DNA from: Mycobacteroides chelonae
GTDB taxonomy: Bacteria > Actinomycetota > Actinomycetes > Mycobacteriales > Mycobacteriaceae
DNA: 64,000 nucleotides
Reading direction: 5' to 3'
Assembly: GCF_016767715.1 (NCBI RefSeq)
Contig: NZ_CP050145.1
Span: forward strand, 1,302,001 to 1,366,000
The notes below the pieces were generated by a model that was not told the DNA's origin, searched no databases, and saw nothing but the letters and a program-made list of their open reading frames with translations. This document shows positions 33,572 through 42,505 of this stretch, piece by piece. A program made the translations under genes and the position numbers. The first letter of the stretch is position 1. Each line of letters starts with the position of its first letter.

Positions 33572-36199
33572 GTGACCGACGGTTCTACAAACGTGCCCGA
33601 CGACGTAACGCCGCTGCCGAATCCCGCCTTTCCCGCGCCGAAAGCGGCATCTTCTGTTCCGGATGCCGCACGCGCAGGTGGCTCATCGCCCGCACTGAGG
33701 CGGGTGCTGCGCCGCGCCCGCGATGGCGTGACGCTGAACGTCGATGAGGCCGCGCTCGCGCTGACCGCGCGGGGAGACGATCTGGTCGACCTGATGGCCA
33801 GTGCGTCGCGCGTGCGCGACGCCGGGCTGGAGTCGGCCGGGCGTCGCGGCGCGGCCGGGCGCCTGCCGGTCTCCTATTCGCGCAAGGTCTTCATTCCGGT
33901 TACCCACCTGTGCCGGGACAAGTGCCATTACTGCACCTTCGTGACGGTTCCGGGCAAGCTGCGCGCGCAGGGCCAGGGCATGTACCTGGAGCCCGACGAG
34001 ATCTTGGACATTGCCCGTCGCGGCGCCGAATTGGGTTGCAAAGAGGCCTTGTTCACGCTGGGCGATCGGCCTGAGGACCGCTGGCCGGAGGCCAAACAGT
34101 GGCTCGATGAGCGTGGATACGACACCACGCTTGATTACGTGCGGGCCATGTCGATCCGGGTGCTGGAAGAGACGGGACTGCTGCCGCACCTGAACCCGGG
34201 CGTGATGACGTGGTCCGAGCTGGCACGGCTCAAGCCGGTGGCGCCTTCGATGGGGATGATGCTGGAAACCACGTCGCGGCGGCTGTTCGAGACGCGGGGC
34301 GAGGCGCACTATGGCAGCCCCGACAAGGACCCCGCGGTGCGGCTGCGCACGCTGACCGACGCCGGCCGGCTGTCCATCCCCTTCACCACCGGGCTGCTGG
34401 TGGGCATCGGGGAGAACCTGACCGAACGGGCCGAGACCATTCACGCGATCCGGAAGGTACACAAGGAGTTCGGGCACGTGCAGGAAGTGCTTGTGCAGAA
34501 CTTCCGCGCCAAGCCGGACACCGCGATGAAGTCGACGCCCGACGCCGATATCGACGACTTCCTGGCCACCATCGCCGTGACCAGGCTGGTACTGGGTCCC
34601 AAGATGCGGGTGCAGTCGCCGCCAAACCTGGTGTCCCGCAGTGAATGCCTCGCGCTCATCGCGGCGGGTGTGGACGACTGGGGCGGTGTCTCGCCGCTCA
34701 CGCCCGACCACGTCAATCCCGAACGCCCCTGGCCCGCAGTGGACGATCTGGCCGACGTGACCGCCGAGGCCGGATACGACCTGGTGCAGCGGCTCACCGC
34801 GCACCCGCAGTACGTGCAGGCGGGGGCGGCGTGGATCGACCCGCGGGTACGTGGACACGTGGAGGCCCTGGCCGACCCGGAAACCGGTTACGCCCTGGAT
34901 ATCTCGCCGACGGGATTGCCCTGGCAGGAGCCCGACGAGACCTGGGAGTCGACGGGCCGGGTAGACCTGCATGAGGCCATCGATTCGGAGGGCCGCAACA
35001 CCGACACTCGTAGCGATCTGGCGAGTGCCTTCGGGGACTGGGAATCCATCCGCGAACATGTTCGTGAACTGAATGCGCGTGCCCCGGAAAAGGTGAGCGG
35101 TGACGTGCTGGCGGCGCTGCGCTCCGCCGAGAGAGATCCGGCCGGCTGCAGCGATGACGAGTACCTGGCGTTGGCGACCGCCGAGGGTCCGGCTATGGAT
35201 GCTGTTGCCGCGCTGGCTGATTCGATCCGCGCGGATGTGGTCGGTGACGACGTCACGTACGTGGTGAACAGGAACATCAACTTCACCAACATCTGCTACA
35301 CCGGCTGCCGTTTCTGCGCCTTCGCGCAGCGCAAGGGCGATGCCGACGCCTTCTCGCTGTCGGCCGAGGAGGTCGGAGACCGCGCCTGGGAGGCGTATGT
35401 CGCCGGTGCTACCGAGGTCTGCATGCAGGGCGGTATCGACCCGGAGCTGCCGGTCACCGGGTATGCCGATCTGGTGCGCGCGGTCAAGAAGCGGGTGCCC
35501 AGCATGCACGTGCACGCCTTCAGCCCGATGGAGATCGTCAACGGTGCGTCCAAGGGTGGCCAGAGCGTTCGTGAGTGGTTGACCGAACTGCGCGCCGCAG
35601 GTCTGGACACCATTCCGGGCACCGCCGCCGAGATCCTCGACGACGAGGTTCGGTGGGTGCTGACCAAGGGCAAGCTGCCCGCGTCGGAATGGATCGATGT
35701 CATCAGCACCGCGCACGAAGTGGGGCTGCGGTCCAGCTCCACCATGATGTATGGGCACGTCGATACGCCCAAGCACTGGGTGTCGCATCTGCGGGTTCTC
35801 TCCGGAATTCAGGACCGCACAGGCGGATTCACCGAGTTCGTACCGCTGCCGTTCGTGCATCAGAGCGCCCCGCTGTACCTGGCGGGCGCCGCGCGGCCCG
35901 GGCCCACCAACCGTGACAACCGGGCGGTGCACGCATTGGCGCGCATCATGCTGCATGGGCGTATCCACAACATCCAGACCAGCTGGGTCAAGCTGGGTAT
36001 CGACGGCACACGGGTGATGCTCGAAGGAGGTGCCAACGATCTGGGCGGCACCCTCATGGAGGAGACCATCTCCCGGATGGCCGGATCTGAACACGGATCC
36101 GCCAAGACCATCGCCGAGCTGGAAGAAATCGCCGACGGCATCGGACGCCCCGCAGTGGAACGCACCACCACCTACGCGCGGCGGCCGTCCGCCGCGTAA
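33572..36199 (+). CDS. fbiC: FO synthase FbiC (CofG-CofH fusion)
   Basis: A protein of about 875 residues that makes the F420 chromophore FO from tyrosine and 5-amino-6-ribitylamino-uracil. Two radical-SAM halves each carry C-x3-C-x2-C: CRDKCHYC (CofG half) and CYTGCRFC (CofH half). Near identity with my memory of M. tuberculosis FbiC begins at [20 protein letters not shown] and runs to the end. The N-terminus is uncertain: GTG 33572 gives a leader of about 40 residues, ATG 33524 about 57; neither has a clear ribosome site. F420 users nearby include the Ddn-like and LLM-family proteins. Confidence 0.93.
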   Translation: MTDGSTNVPDDVTPLPNPAFPAPKAASSVPDAARAGGSSPALRRVLRRARDGVTLNVDEAALALTARGDDLVDLMASASRVRDAGLESAGRRGAAGRLPVSYSRKVFIPVTHLCRDKCHYCTFVTVPGKLRAQGQGMYLEPDEILDIARRGAELGCKEALFTLGDRPEDRWPEAKQWLDERGYDTTLDYVRAMSIRVLEETGLLPHLNPGVMTWSELARLKPVAPSMGMMLETTSRRLFETRGEAHYGSPDKDPAVRLRTLTDAGRLSIPFTTGLLVGIGENLTERAETIHAIRKVHKEFGHVQEVLVQNFRAKPDTAMKSTPDADIDDFLATIAVTRLVLGPKMRVQSPPNLVSRSECLALIAAGVDDWGGVSPLTPDHVNPERPWPAVDDLADVTAEAGYDLVQRLTAHPQYVQAGAAWIDPRVRGHVEALADPETGYALDISPTGLPWQEPDETWESTGRVDLHEAIDSEGRNTDTRSDLASAFGDWESIREHVRELNARAPEKVSGDVLAALRSAERDPAGCSDDEYLALATAEGPAMDAVAALADSIRADVVGDDVTYVVNRNINFTNICYTGCRFCAFAQRKGDADAFSLSAEEVGDRAWEAYVAGATEVCMQGGIDPELPVTGYADLVRAVKKRVPSMHVHAFSPMEIVNGASKGGQSVREWLTELRAAGLDTIPGTAAEILDDEVRWVLTKGKLPASEWIDVISTAHEVGLRSSSTMMYGHVDTPKHWVSHLRVLSGIQDRTGGFTEFVPLPFVHQSAPLYLAGAARPGPTNRDNRAVHALARIMLHGRIHNIQTSWVKLGIDGTRVMLEGGANDLGGTLMEETISRMAGSEHGSAKTIAELEEIADGIGRPAVERTTTYARRPSAA

Positions 36200-36453
36200 A
36201 GCTTGGCTACGCTGAAGCCTTCACTGAGTCTGCTCGGGTGAGGCAGTTGACGTCGTGACCATCCCCGCGTGTGCCTGAGTCGCGAAGGCGCCCGACGAGG
36301 ATCTCGCACGTGATGGATTCAGCCGACCAACGCGGTACGGGTAGCGCCTACCCGGAGTGGTCCACTGATGGCAGTTCATAACTCTGGGGCTGACCGCGTT
36401 CCTTGTTCATGCCTGCCTGCGCCAAAGCGTATGGGCGGCATTGCATACTGCCC
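36200..36453. other. Gap between fbiC and the insertion; one hairpin
   Basis: About 250 bp. It contains one perfect hairpin, CGGGTAG-CGC-CTACCCG at 36338-36354, without a following T-run; it may stop fbiC transcription. No tRNA-like cloverleaf, integrase remnant or flanking direct repeat was found to mark the island boundary. Base composition turns AT-richer from about 36470. Confidence 0.4.
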
Positions 36454-37401
36454 TTACAGGTCGGCATCGACGTATCTCGGAAAGTACCGATAGAGCGCGG
36501 CATATCTTGCTGATTGACTTTGAGGTATTCCTACGTCAGTGGCGTTTATTTCGTTTTCTGACGGGAGGAAAGAATCGAGATGCCTGATTTCTTTGGGTGT
36601 TAATTTAGGCACATTAATTCTATACGCGTCATTGTCCGATCGATGAAAATCGAACTTGTCGAAGGCGCATGCGCGATACCCTGTCTCGTCTGATTCATTC
36701 AGAATGATGCCGCCGACGGTGAGCATCTTTACTCCGTCCGCGTATTGGAAATTGAATATCTGCTGATAATGAACTTTTAGTTCGTTATCTTTGAGTGTGT
36801 TGCGTTCGCGGATCGCAGTACGGATACGCTCGTCGATAATGTCTCGGTAGATCCCAGCTAGGCTCCATCCTCCGAGCTGGTTCGCTGTCACCTGTGCTGG
36901 CGCATAGGTATCTAGGCGATTCCGCAGGTCGTCCACTCTTTCGTCTAGCTTGCTATTAGGGTGCGCTGACGAAGAGATAAGAATGATGCTGCCCGATGGC
37001 ATGTTCCGTACACATAGTGCAAGGTCATCGAGCATCGAAAGTTCTAGCGGATCGTCGTAATCGAGCCAGGTTATCGTTTTCTGGGTCCATGCGAGCTCAG
37101 GCAGAATCTCTGACGATTCACCAAACTTTAATTCAATAGCCGCAAATGGCCTGTTGAATTCGAACCTGTCCTTGTCGTCTATTTCGCGCTCGATCGACAC
37201 CATTGACTGTATATTTAACGCACGGTGAAATAGGGCGAAGTCTGCGAAGTATGGAGACCCGAAGCCGATATATTGGTAATGACGCAGGGAGCTTGCCCGA
37301 TCTAATGCTCGAAATGCGTCGGCTAACATCTTACGTTCGACCGCCTTAGCAGGCCTTAATCGGTAGTCGATGGCCTCGTAGCTGGGCTTCGCGTTACTCA
37401 T
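36454..37401 (-). CDS. Rossmann methyltransferase-like protein of the defence island
   Basis: A 315-residue protein starting MSNAKPSYEAIDYRLRPAKA. The order HYQYIGFGSPYFADFALF (glycine loop), MVSIERE (acidic end of strand 2), FGESSEILPEL and ITWLDYDDPLEL (motif IV-like) followed by GSIILISSS matches a class I methyltransferase core. The D-Y-D-D-P at the active site is not a DNA N-methyltransferase motif, so the acceptor is unknown. Its ATG overlaps the upstream ATPase stop in ATGAGTAA, so the two are translated together. Codon use is AT-rich compared with the neighbours. I cannot name the family with certainty. Confidence 0.65.
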   Translation of the reverse strand: MSNAKPSYEAIDYRLRPAKAVERKMLADAFRALDRASSLRHYQYIGFGSPYFADFALFHRALNIQSMVSIEREIDDKDRFEFNRPFAAIELKFGESSEILPELAWTQKTITWLDYDDPLELSMLDDLALCVRNMPSGSIILISSSAHPNSKLDERVDDLRNRLDTYAPAQVTANQLGGWSLAGIYRDIIDERIRTAIRERNTLKDNELKVHYQQIFNFQYADGVKMLTVGGIILNESDETGYRACAFDKFDFHRSDNDAYRINVPKLTPKEIRHLDSFLPSENEINATDVGIPQSQSARYAALYRYFPRYVDADL

Positions 37402-38752
37402 CGTCGTCGCCGAACTCAGCTTGATAGAAATAGTCGAAGGTTCCCTCGCCAACTTCGCGGTTTGAAGATACCTCAAGCCAAGCCTTGGCCTTTTCGATCT
37501 GAGCCGCTGGCCTCGAGTACTGGATAGATTTCGTGGTTGATTTTGGCTTCGCTGTCCGGCTCGGGGAGACAAATTTAGGGGATTCTGGGACTGAGCTGAT
37601 AGGAGCCGTGCTCTCCCTCTCCGCCTTCCGCACCATCTTCTCAAGGTCTTCCCTGTCTGGATGATCCTTTTCATTATCGAGGGCGTTGAGGAAATCAATC
37701 ACGGGTCGCGCTACTTCGATCATTTTTGGACGTATGGCGCGGTACATCCGGTGGTCGCCATCGATGCCTTCTTTGGTTGTGGTCCATGGAAGTTTTTCGA
37801 CATCGGAGCTTTCAAAGAATACGTAGCCCCTAAAACGGGCAAACTGATTGTGATACCGCGGGAGTGTCTTTCCATTCCCTTCTCCCCAACCAGTTATCGA
37901 CGTTTGATCTGGGCCTAATATGAGCCTTCCGTTGCAGTAAATGTACCAGCCAGCGGATGCGGGGGCTGACCGGTCTATTCCTGCAAATATTTCAATATGC
38001 ACTGGACGGTCAGAGGATTCGTCAAGCGTCTCGATAAGATGTGCGGGCTGAAGCTCGTTCGCGGAGATTAATGTCTGAATGTTGACATTAACCGGAATGG
38101 AATTCAATGTAATAGATAGACCGTCATTTATGGTCGCTTGGTGTGTGCGGGCGAGTTCTTCGATAAGTTCGTTATGGAATCTAGATTCGCTGAAATTTTC
38201 CGCTACTGAGTCGTATAGGCCATTGACTTTGATGATCGTCCCGGCGGCATCGGGCGGCGTTACTTCGTGTCGATAGGTTACGTTAGAGAAGGTCCATTCT
38301 GGGCTCTTCTCCCACTCCTTTACGTCGACGTCTAATTTGAAATACTCTTCTGCACTTTTCGAGTCGATCGAGAAGGTCTTCCCGAACTTAAAAAGTGAAC
38401 GTTTCATACCTATTCCGAATTGCCCTATGGAGTTAGGGGTGTCCGGAGCTCCATCTGGACGACCGAATCGGAATGCGTAGTCGCGCGCGATTTTCCAAGG
38501 TATTCCTCCACAATTATCGCTGATTTCGAAACTATTTCCGTCAATTCTTATATTTATCCATAGATTCGCGAAGCGATTGCCTTTAACTGCTTGGGTGGGT
38601 GATCCTTTGCTTGTTTTTGGTCGAAGCCTACGAGCTCCATCAACCGAATTGTCAACGAGGTCAATTATTGCAGGTATAAGGCTTATGTCGCGCACGAGCA
38701 TGGATATAAAAAAGGCCTTTGTGGGCTCCGCCTTGATGATTTCTGAAGTCAT
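37394..38752 (-). CDS. MORC/MutL-type GHKL ATPase
   Basis: A 452-residue ATP-binding protein. Three GHKL motifs are visible: N-box IIDLVDNSVDGA (29-40) with Asp31 where Glu is usual, Asn35 and Asp38; G1 DNCGG (79-83); G2 GQFGIGMKRSLFKFG (110-124). A second, transducer-like domain follows, with a charged C-terminal tail (KMVRKAERESTAPISS to DDDE). Such ATPases clamp DNA on ATP binding and appear in restriction-modification operons. The start ATG at 38752 has GGAGGAGGGG before it. It is divergent from the cytosine methyltransferase and fused by overlap to the Rossmann-protein gene. AT-rich, probably acquired. Confidence 0.82.
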   Translation of the reverse strand: MTSEIIKAEPTKAFFISMLVRDISLIPAIIDLVDNSVDGARRLRPKTSKGSPTQAVKGNRFANLWINIRIDGNSFEISDNCGGIPWKIARDYAFRFGRPDGAPDTPNSIGQFGIGMKRSLFKFGKTFSIDSKSAEEYFKLDVDVKEWEKSPEWTFSNVTYRHEVTPPDAAGTIIKVNGLYDSVAENFSESRFHNELIEELARTHQATINDGLSITLNSIPVNVNIQTLISANELQPAHLIETLDESSDRPVHIEIFAGIDRSAPASAGWYIYCNGRLILGPDQTSITGWGEGNGKTLPRYHNQFARFRGYVFFESSDVEKLPWTTTKEGIDGDHRMYRAIRPKMIEVARPVIDFLNALDNEKDHPDREDLEKMVRKAERESTAPISSVPESPKFVSPSRTAKPKSTTKSIQYSRPAAQIEKAKAWLEVSSNREVGEGTFDYFYQAEFGDDDE

Positions 38753-38950
38753 TTCCCCTCCTCCGATCCCTATGTGGCTCAGTCTAGTCAGAACTGGGTA
38801 CCGCGACGGCTGCGAGCCATGCCGCCGAGTCCCTCGCGCGCTCTTTCGCCTCTTCACGAGGATCGGCGTTGGGCGACAGCAAGGCTTATGTCGGTACCTC
38901 ATGTGACCATGGCGCTATGATGCCTTACCCGCACGGACTGTGACGGTTTG

Positions 38951-40372
38951 ATGGAGAAACGTGCAATCGGAGATGCGATGTGCGATCGTCTTCGTGTGCC
39001 GCCGACAACAAACAGCTCCCGCCGTAATCGTCAGACGCGCCCGATCGCTGTAGATTTGTTTGCTGGCGCGGGGGGGTTGACGCTGGGATTTGAGCAAGCT
39101 GGGTTCGATATTGTGGCCGCAGCAGAGTATGATCCGGTCCACGCTGCCACCCACCTGTTTAACTTTCCCCAGTGTGAGATGCTTTGCCGAAACATCGCGA
39201 ATCTGTCCGGAGCCGAGGTTTTGAGCGCTGCCCGTAAGGGGTTCGAGCGCATGCACCCCGACTTGATCTGGCCAGGCCGCCTTGACGCAATCGTGGGAGG
39301 TCCTCCTTGCCAAGGGTTTTCGTCTGGAGGGAAGCGTGAGGAGGGAGATGAACGTAACGAGCTTCTCTTAGAATTCGTCAGACTCGTAGAGGAGATTCAA
39401 CCGCGCACCCTATGCCTAGAGAATGTTGCGGGTCTCCTTGAGGGCAGGTTTACCCATGTCCGTGAGGTGGCGTTCAATCGCCTACGTGACGCGGGATATG
39501 AATTGTCGGGCACTGAGTCGACTGTGAACAGCTTGCGATTCGCTGTGCCGCAGATGCGTCGTCGCGTTGTCGTGTTGGGGGCAAGGGAGGGAGGCGCGCC
39601 TGGTCGGCCGCGAACCATGCCGGGTGAAGTTTCGGTTGCTGATGCGCTGTCGGGGCTGCCTTCCCCGGGCCGATATGAGGCATTGTTCGATTCGGACGAA
39701 GTGCGCTTGGACGGGCGCGACTTCAAGCGGCTGCAGAGTACTTCGAGCGAGTACGCAAGATATCTGGTCGGTTTAGACCCGACCCCTGGGGACCGATCAC
39801 GTCCGCGACAATGGGAAAGGCACCTCTTGACAGGATCGCGGCGTACGCGTCACGAAGCGGGCACCGTCGCCAGATTCAAGCTGACAGAGCCAGCATCGGT
39901 CGAGGCTAGGAGCCGTTTGTACCGTCTTCCAGTGAATGGGCCAGCTCGGACGCTTCGTGCAGGCACGGGCGCGGAGAGAGGTGCGCACACTTCCCCAAGG
40001 CCGATCCACCCGTTGGAAGACCGAGTCATAACGGTCCGGGAAGCGGCCAGGCTTCACGGCTATCCCGATTGGTTTCGGTTTCACACGACGAACTGGCACG
40101 GTCATCGGCAAGTTGGAAACAGTGTGCCGCCCCCCCTCGCTCGTGCGGCAGCACGGGTGCTTCTCGAGTGCCTAAGCGAGTACAAGCCGCTTCCACTCAG
40201 GGCGGCGGTGATGCTCGGTGACCCGGCGCTTTTGTGGATGTCGCGTACAGCTGCTAAGTCCATGGTCGGGGCTGTCGCGGAAGAGATGCCAGCCACTCGA
40301 AGCAGAAGGTCTTCCGATCCGGCGGACAATCTAGATGCCGTGGCTGGCGCTCAAGGCAAATCGACTAGCTGA
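38951..40372 (+). CDS. DNA (cytosine-5-)-methyltransferase (Dcm-like)
   Basis: A 473-residue C5 methyltransferase. Motif I DLFAGAGGLTLGFE (35-48), motif IV GGPPCQGFSSGG with catalytic Cys120, motif VI LENVAG, motif VIII QMRRRVVVLGAR, and motifs IX-X ending RQVGNSVPPPLARAAARVLL. A tail of about 60 residues after motif X (ALLWMSRTAAKSMVGAVAEE onward) has no homology I know. Start ATG 38951, or ATG 38978 with GGAG five bases upstream. It marks host DNA at an unknown site; no ordinary type II restriction enzyme gene accompanies it. Its 3' end overlaps vsr by 8 bp tail to tail. Confidence 0.93.
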   Translation: MEKRAIGDAMCDRLRVPPTTNSSRRNRQTRPIAVDLFAGAGGLTLGFEQAGFDIVAAAEYDPVHAATHLFNFPQCEMLCRNIANLSGAEVLSAARKGFERMHPDLIWPGRLDAIVGGPPCQGFSSGGKREEGDERNELLLEFVRLVEEIQPRTLCLENVAGLLEGRFTHVREVAFNRLRDAGYELSGTESTVNSLRFAVPQMRRRVVVLGAREGGAPGRPRTMPGEVSVADALSGLPSPGRYEALFDSDEVRLDGRDFKRLQSTSSEYARYLVGLDPTPGDRSRPRQWERHLLTGSRRTRHEAGTVARFKLTEPASVEARSRLYRLPVNGPARTLRAGTGAERGAHTSPRPIHPLEDRVITVREAARLHGYPDWFRFHTTNWHGHRQVGNSVPPPLARAAARVLLECLSEYKPLPLRAAVMLGDPALLWMSRTAAKSMVGAVAEEMPATRSRRSSDPADNLDAVAGAQGKSTS

Positions 40373-40790
40373 GTTGTGCTGTTGTGTTTCGGTATCTTTC
40401 GCAGATGTCGGCTGCGACGTACTCAGCTGGTTCATGACTCCAATACCGCAGTACTGTCCACCCGGAGCGTCTGAGCAAGTATGTCGTTTCTGAATCTCTC
40501 GCGCGATTGCGGCGGATCTTTGAGCCCCAATATTGCGTATTTGACTTTGCTGGAACATGGTGTTCGGGGCATCCATGCCAGAAGCACCCGTCGATGAAAA
40601 CGGCTATCCGAGCTCGGGTGAATACGATGTCTGCACGGCGGGGGATAGCTGCTACTGGCCTGTAGTCGACTCGGAAGCGAAGGCCACAGGAATGAAGCAG
40701 GCACCGGACGGCCAGCTCGGGTTTTGTGTCGCGGGAACGGTTGCCGCGCATTACTGCCCGGATTCGTGGATCGCTGTCTTCGTTGGGCAC
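40365..40790 (-). CDS. vsr: Very short patch repair (Vsr-like) endonuclease
   Basis: A 141-residue Vsr-family nuclease. RGNRSRDTKPELAVRCLLH (Glu25 on the first helix), RADIVFTRARIAVFIDGCFW with catalytic-type Asp54, and HGCPEHH with His72/His77 match the active site and zinc-binding layout of E. coli Vsr. Classical Vsr nicks 5' of T in T:G mismatches from deaminated 5-methylcytosine; relatives in restriction operons act as restriction nucleases. The start GTG (40788-40790) follows GGAGA by 8 nt. It is convergent with the methyltransferase, whereas dcm-vsr pairs usually read the same way. Confidence 0.9.
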   Translation of the reverse strand: MPNEDSDPRIRAVMRGNRSRDTKPELAVRCLLHSCGLRFRVDYRPVAAIPRRADIVFTRARIAVFIDGCFWHGCPEHHVPAKSNTQYWGSKIRRNRARDSETTYLLRRSGWTVLRYWSHEPAEYVAADICERYRNTTAQLS

Positions 40791-41031
40791 AGTGTCATCT
40801 CCGATACAGGCGGCCGTGCGAAAGATGCCGACCCCTTATTCTCTCAGGACGAGAACCTGGCTCATAGCGGATGCAGACTGATTCGATACCTGGTCGCTGG
40901 CCGAGCATCGCCGACTGGGTCCCTGCTCACACCTGGTTAAGTGGCGAATGGTTCGCGGAACTGGGCGGAAAATGGTGTCCTCGCGAGGATCGGCAGTGGG
41001 CTGCCGTTGATGGCGGTAGCCTCGTGCCCTG

Positions 41032-41490
41032 ATGACCGAATTCCCGCCCGACGAGGAGTCGATGCCGCCGACTACCCAGCGGCCATTGAATCCGCCTGCC
41101 GCTGCGTACTCCGAGGCGGATGACTCCGAGATTTCCGTGGGCAATCGCTCATGGCGCTGGGTGTGGATCGTCTGCGCGGCCGCAGCCCTGGCCATTGTGG
41201 CGGCGTTGGTTCTGGCCCTGCTGGAGGTGGACAAGGCTGAGGAGCCGGTGGCGCCGGCTCCGGTGACGACGACGACCGAACATCCACGTGTGCCAAGTAG
41301 TTCGGTGCCCGTCGCGCCGCCGACGGAGACGGTGGTCACCACGGTTATCGAAACCACCGTGGTGGTGGAGACGCCCGCGCCGGTCGCGCCGACAGAGGTG
41401 ACGCCAACAGAAGTGGTGCCGACACGTCCAGAAGAAGGCCGGTTGTGTCACGAACTGCACCCGCGGCGCGAATGCGACGGATACCGCTAA
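41032..41490 (+). CDS. Membrane-anchored Thr/Pro-rich protein with C-terminal Cys signature (first copy)
   Basis: A 152-residue protein. A cytosolic tail of about 40 residues, one membrane helix (WVWIVCAAAALAIVAALVLA), a Thr/Pro/Val-rich extracytoplasmic linker, and the final CHELHPRRECDGYR. The gene at 42940-43386 has the same plan and ends CRQMHPHRWCNGYR, defining C-x2-[LM]-H-P-x-R-x-C-[DN]-G-Y-R-stop. The two cysteines could form a disulphide outside the membrane. It precedes an MspA-like porin gene and lies just beyond the defence island. Function unknown. Confidence 0.75.
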   Translation: MTEFPPDEESMPPTTQRPLNPPAAAYSEADDSEISVGNRSWRWVWIVCAAAALAIVAALVLALLEVDKAEEPVAPAPVTTTTEHPRVPSSSVPVAPPTETVVTTVIETTVVVETPAPVAPTEVTPTEVVPTRPEEGRLCHELHPRRECDGYR

Positions 41491-41564
41491 GTTGACGCTT
41501 TCTGCGCGCACCTGACTGACTGGATCGCGGTGGGTTAACTCCGGTGGCCGGTTTGGGCATCGTG

Positions 41565-42209
41565 ATGTGCGTGATTACCCGACTCGTAGCGACAAGCTTC
41601 ATCGTTGCCATGCTTGGGTTCATGGTCGCGGTACCGGCCAGTGCAGAGCCGAGAGAGATGGCGCCGCAGTCATATTCGCGGACAACCCGCGATGGCTGGC
41701 AACTGCAGATCAGGCTCGACAATGAACGCGTCAACGTGGTTCCCAACCTGGCCGCGGCAACCAACTCGCGTGAGGCATTCATTACCCTGTCGGGCACGGC
41801 GACCGCCTCCGGCGGCACCAACCCCATCACCGACAGCCTCTTCGTCATCGGATATCAGCTCGGTTGCCAGTCGGATGTGTCTGCGGGCTTGCAGCTTGGT
41901 GGATCGGCGGGTATCGCGCCGTCGGTGAGCCTTGGTGTGGCACCGACACCGTCGGTGGGAGTGGGAGGCAGCGCGGGAGTCAGCGGGTTCGTTCAGACCG
42001 TGGTGCAGCCGGGCGTCATCGTGAACCTCCCGATGGCCAATATGGTTCTGTCCCACGGTGGTACGGGTGCGCTGGATTTGGACAATGTGCATGTGAAGGC
42101 AGATGCCTGTGGTGGTGACGTGACGATCCGTTCCTTCGCCTCGTTGCGGGCGTCGACCGAGACCGGTCACACCGAGTTCGCAATCTATGGCGATCCGATC
42201 AAGATCTGA
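41565..42209 (+). CDS. MspA-family porin-like protein
   Basis: A 214-residue exported protein. Signal peptide (CVITRLVATSFIVAMLGFMV to ASA), then a mature part with MspA-family features: RTTRDGWQLQIRLDNERVNV near the start, GTATASGGTNPITDSLFVIG, the LGYQLG-like IGYQLGCQSD, and a C-terminal segment GDVTIRSFASLRASTETGHT ending IYGDPIKI. MspA proteins form octameric outer-membrane pores. This copy is divergent and Gly/Val-rich in the middle, and has two cysteines. ATG 41565 is the likely start (GTG 41544 possible). It overlaps the next gene (ATG inside TGATGATG). Confidence 0.8.
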   Translation: MCVITRLVATSFIVAMLGFMVAVPASAEPREMAPQSYSRTTRDGWQLQIRLDNERVNVVPNLAAATNSREAFITLSGTATASGGTNPITDSLFVIGYQLGCQSDVSAGLQLGGSAGIAPSVSLGVAPTPSVGVGGSAGVSGFVQTVVQPGVIVNLPMANMVLSHGGTGALDLDNVHVKADACGGDVTIRSFASLRASTETGHTEFAIYGDPIKI

Positions 42210-42505
42210 TGATGAAATTCGTCTGTGCCACAGGGGTATTAGTGTCCTTGTGGTGCGCGCCGCAAGCCATGGCGGACCCGCCGCCGGTGAACCCGATGCC
42301 TGCGGTGCCCGTGGCCGTGCCGGGTGGGACACCCAACTATGCGGCGACCGCGGCGCAACCACCGTTTGGGCTGTCTCCGGCAACGCCGCGCGGTGCCCGT
42401 ATCTCCGCCGGTGTCGACTCCGGGTACACCGCCCGAATCGGCGCCGGGATGACCGCCGGGCAGCTGGAGGACCCACGTGGCATGACTGAAGGAGTGGCAC
42501 CATGA
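42209..42505 (+). CDS. Small secreted protein with RISAGV motif (first tandem copy)
   Basis: A 98-residue secreted protein: signal peptide MMKFVCATGVLVSLWCAPQA cleaved near AMA-DPP, then a Pro-rich region and the blocks ARISAGVDSGYTARIGAGM and GQLEDPRGMT. The next gene encodes the same order (PRISAGV, GKLESPTG), so the pair are tandem paralogues. It overlaps both the porin gene before it and the next gene (ATGA), which points to one transcript and coupled translation. Function unknown; a partner or subunit of the porin is one possibility. Confidence 0.72.
   Translation: MMKFVCATGVLVSLWCAPQAMADPPPVNPMPAVPVAVPGGTPNYAATAAQPPFGLSPATPRGARISAGVDSGYTARIGAGMTAGQLEDPRGMTEGVAP

Larger units (their letters stand above)
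36454..40790. other. Acquired four-gene island: GHKL ATPase, Rossmann protein, Dcm, Vsr
   Basis: The four genes are arranged as two divergent units from about 38753-38950, with vsr closing from the right. The left two are clearly AT-richer than all surrounding genes and use A/T-ending codons such as ATA, AAT and TTT freely. The block separates fbiC from the fadH/padR/fdxC segment, which in M. tuberculosis follow closely, so it is an insertion in a conserved neighbourhood. No integrase, transposase or terminal repeat is visible; homologous recombination between flanks is a likely entry route. Confidence 0.75.

Noticed and set aside
33683..36094. An 803-codon open frame antisense to fbiC
   Set aside because: It mirrors the third-position GC bias of fbiC, has no known domain, is His/Arg/Gly-rich and lacks a ribosome site. 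The fbiC strand carries the full radical-SAM protein.
36200..36453. Search for a tRNA or attachment site at the left edge of the defence island
   Set aside because: No cloverleaf, CCA-like end, integrase remnant or repeated sequence shared with the right edge was found.
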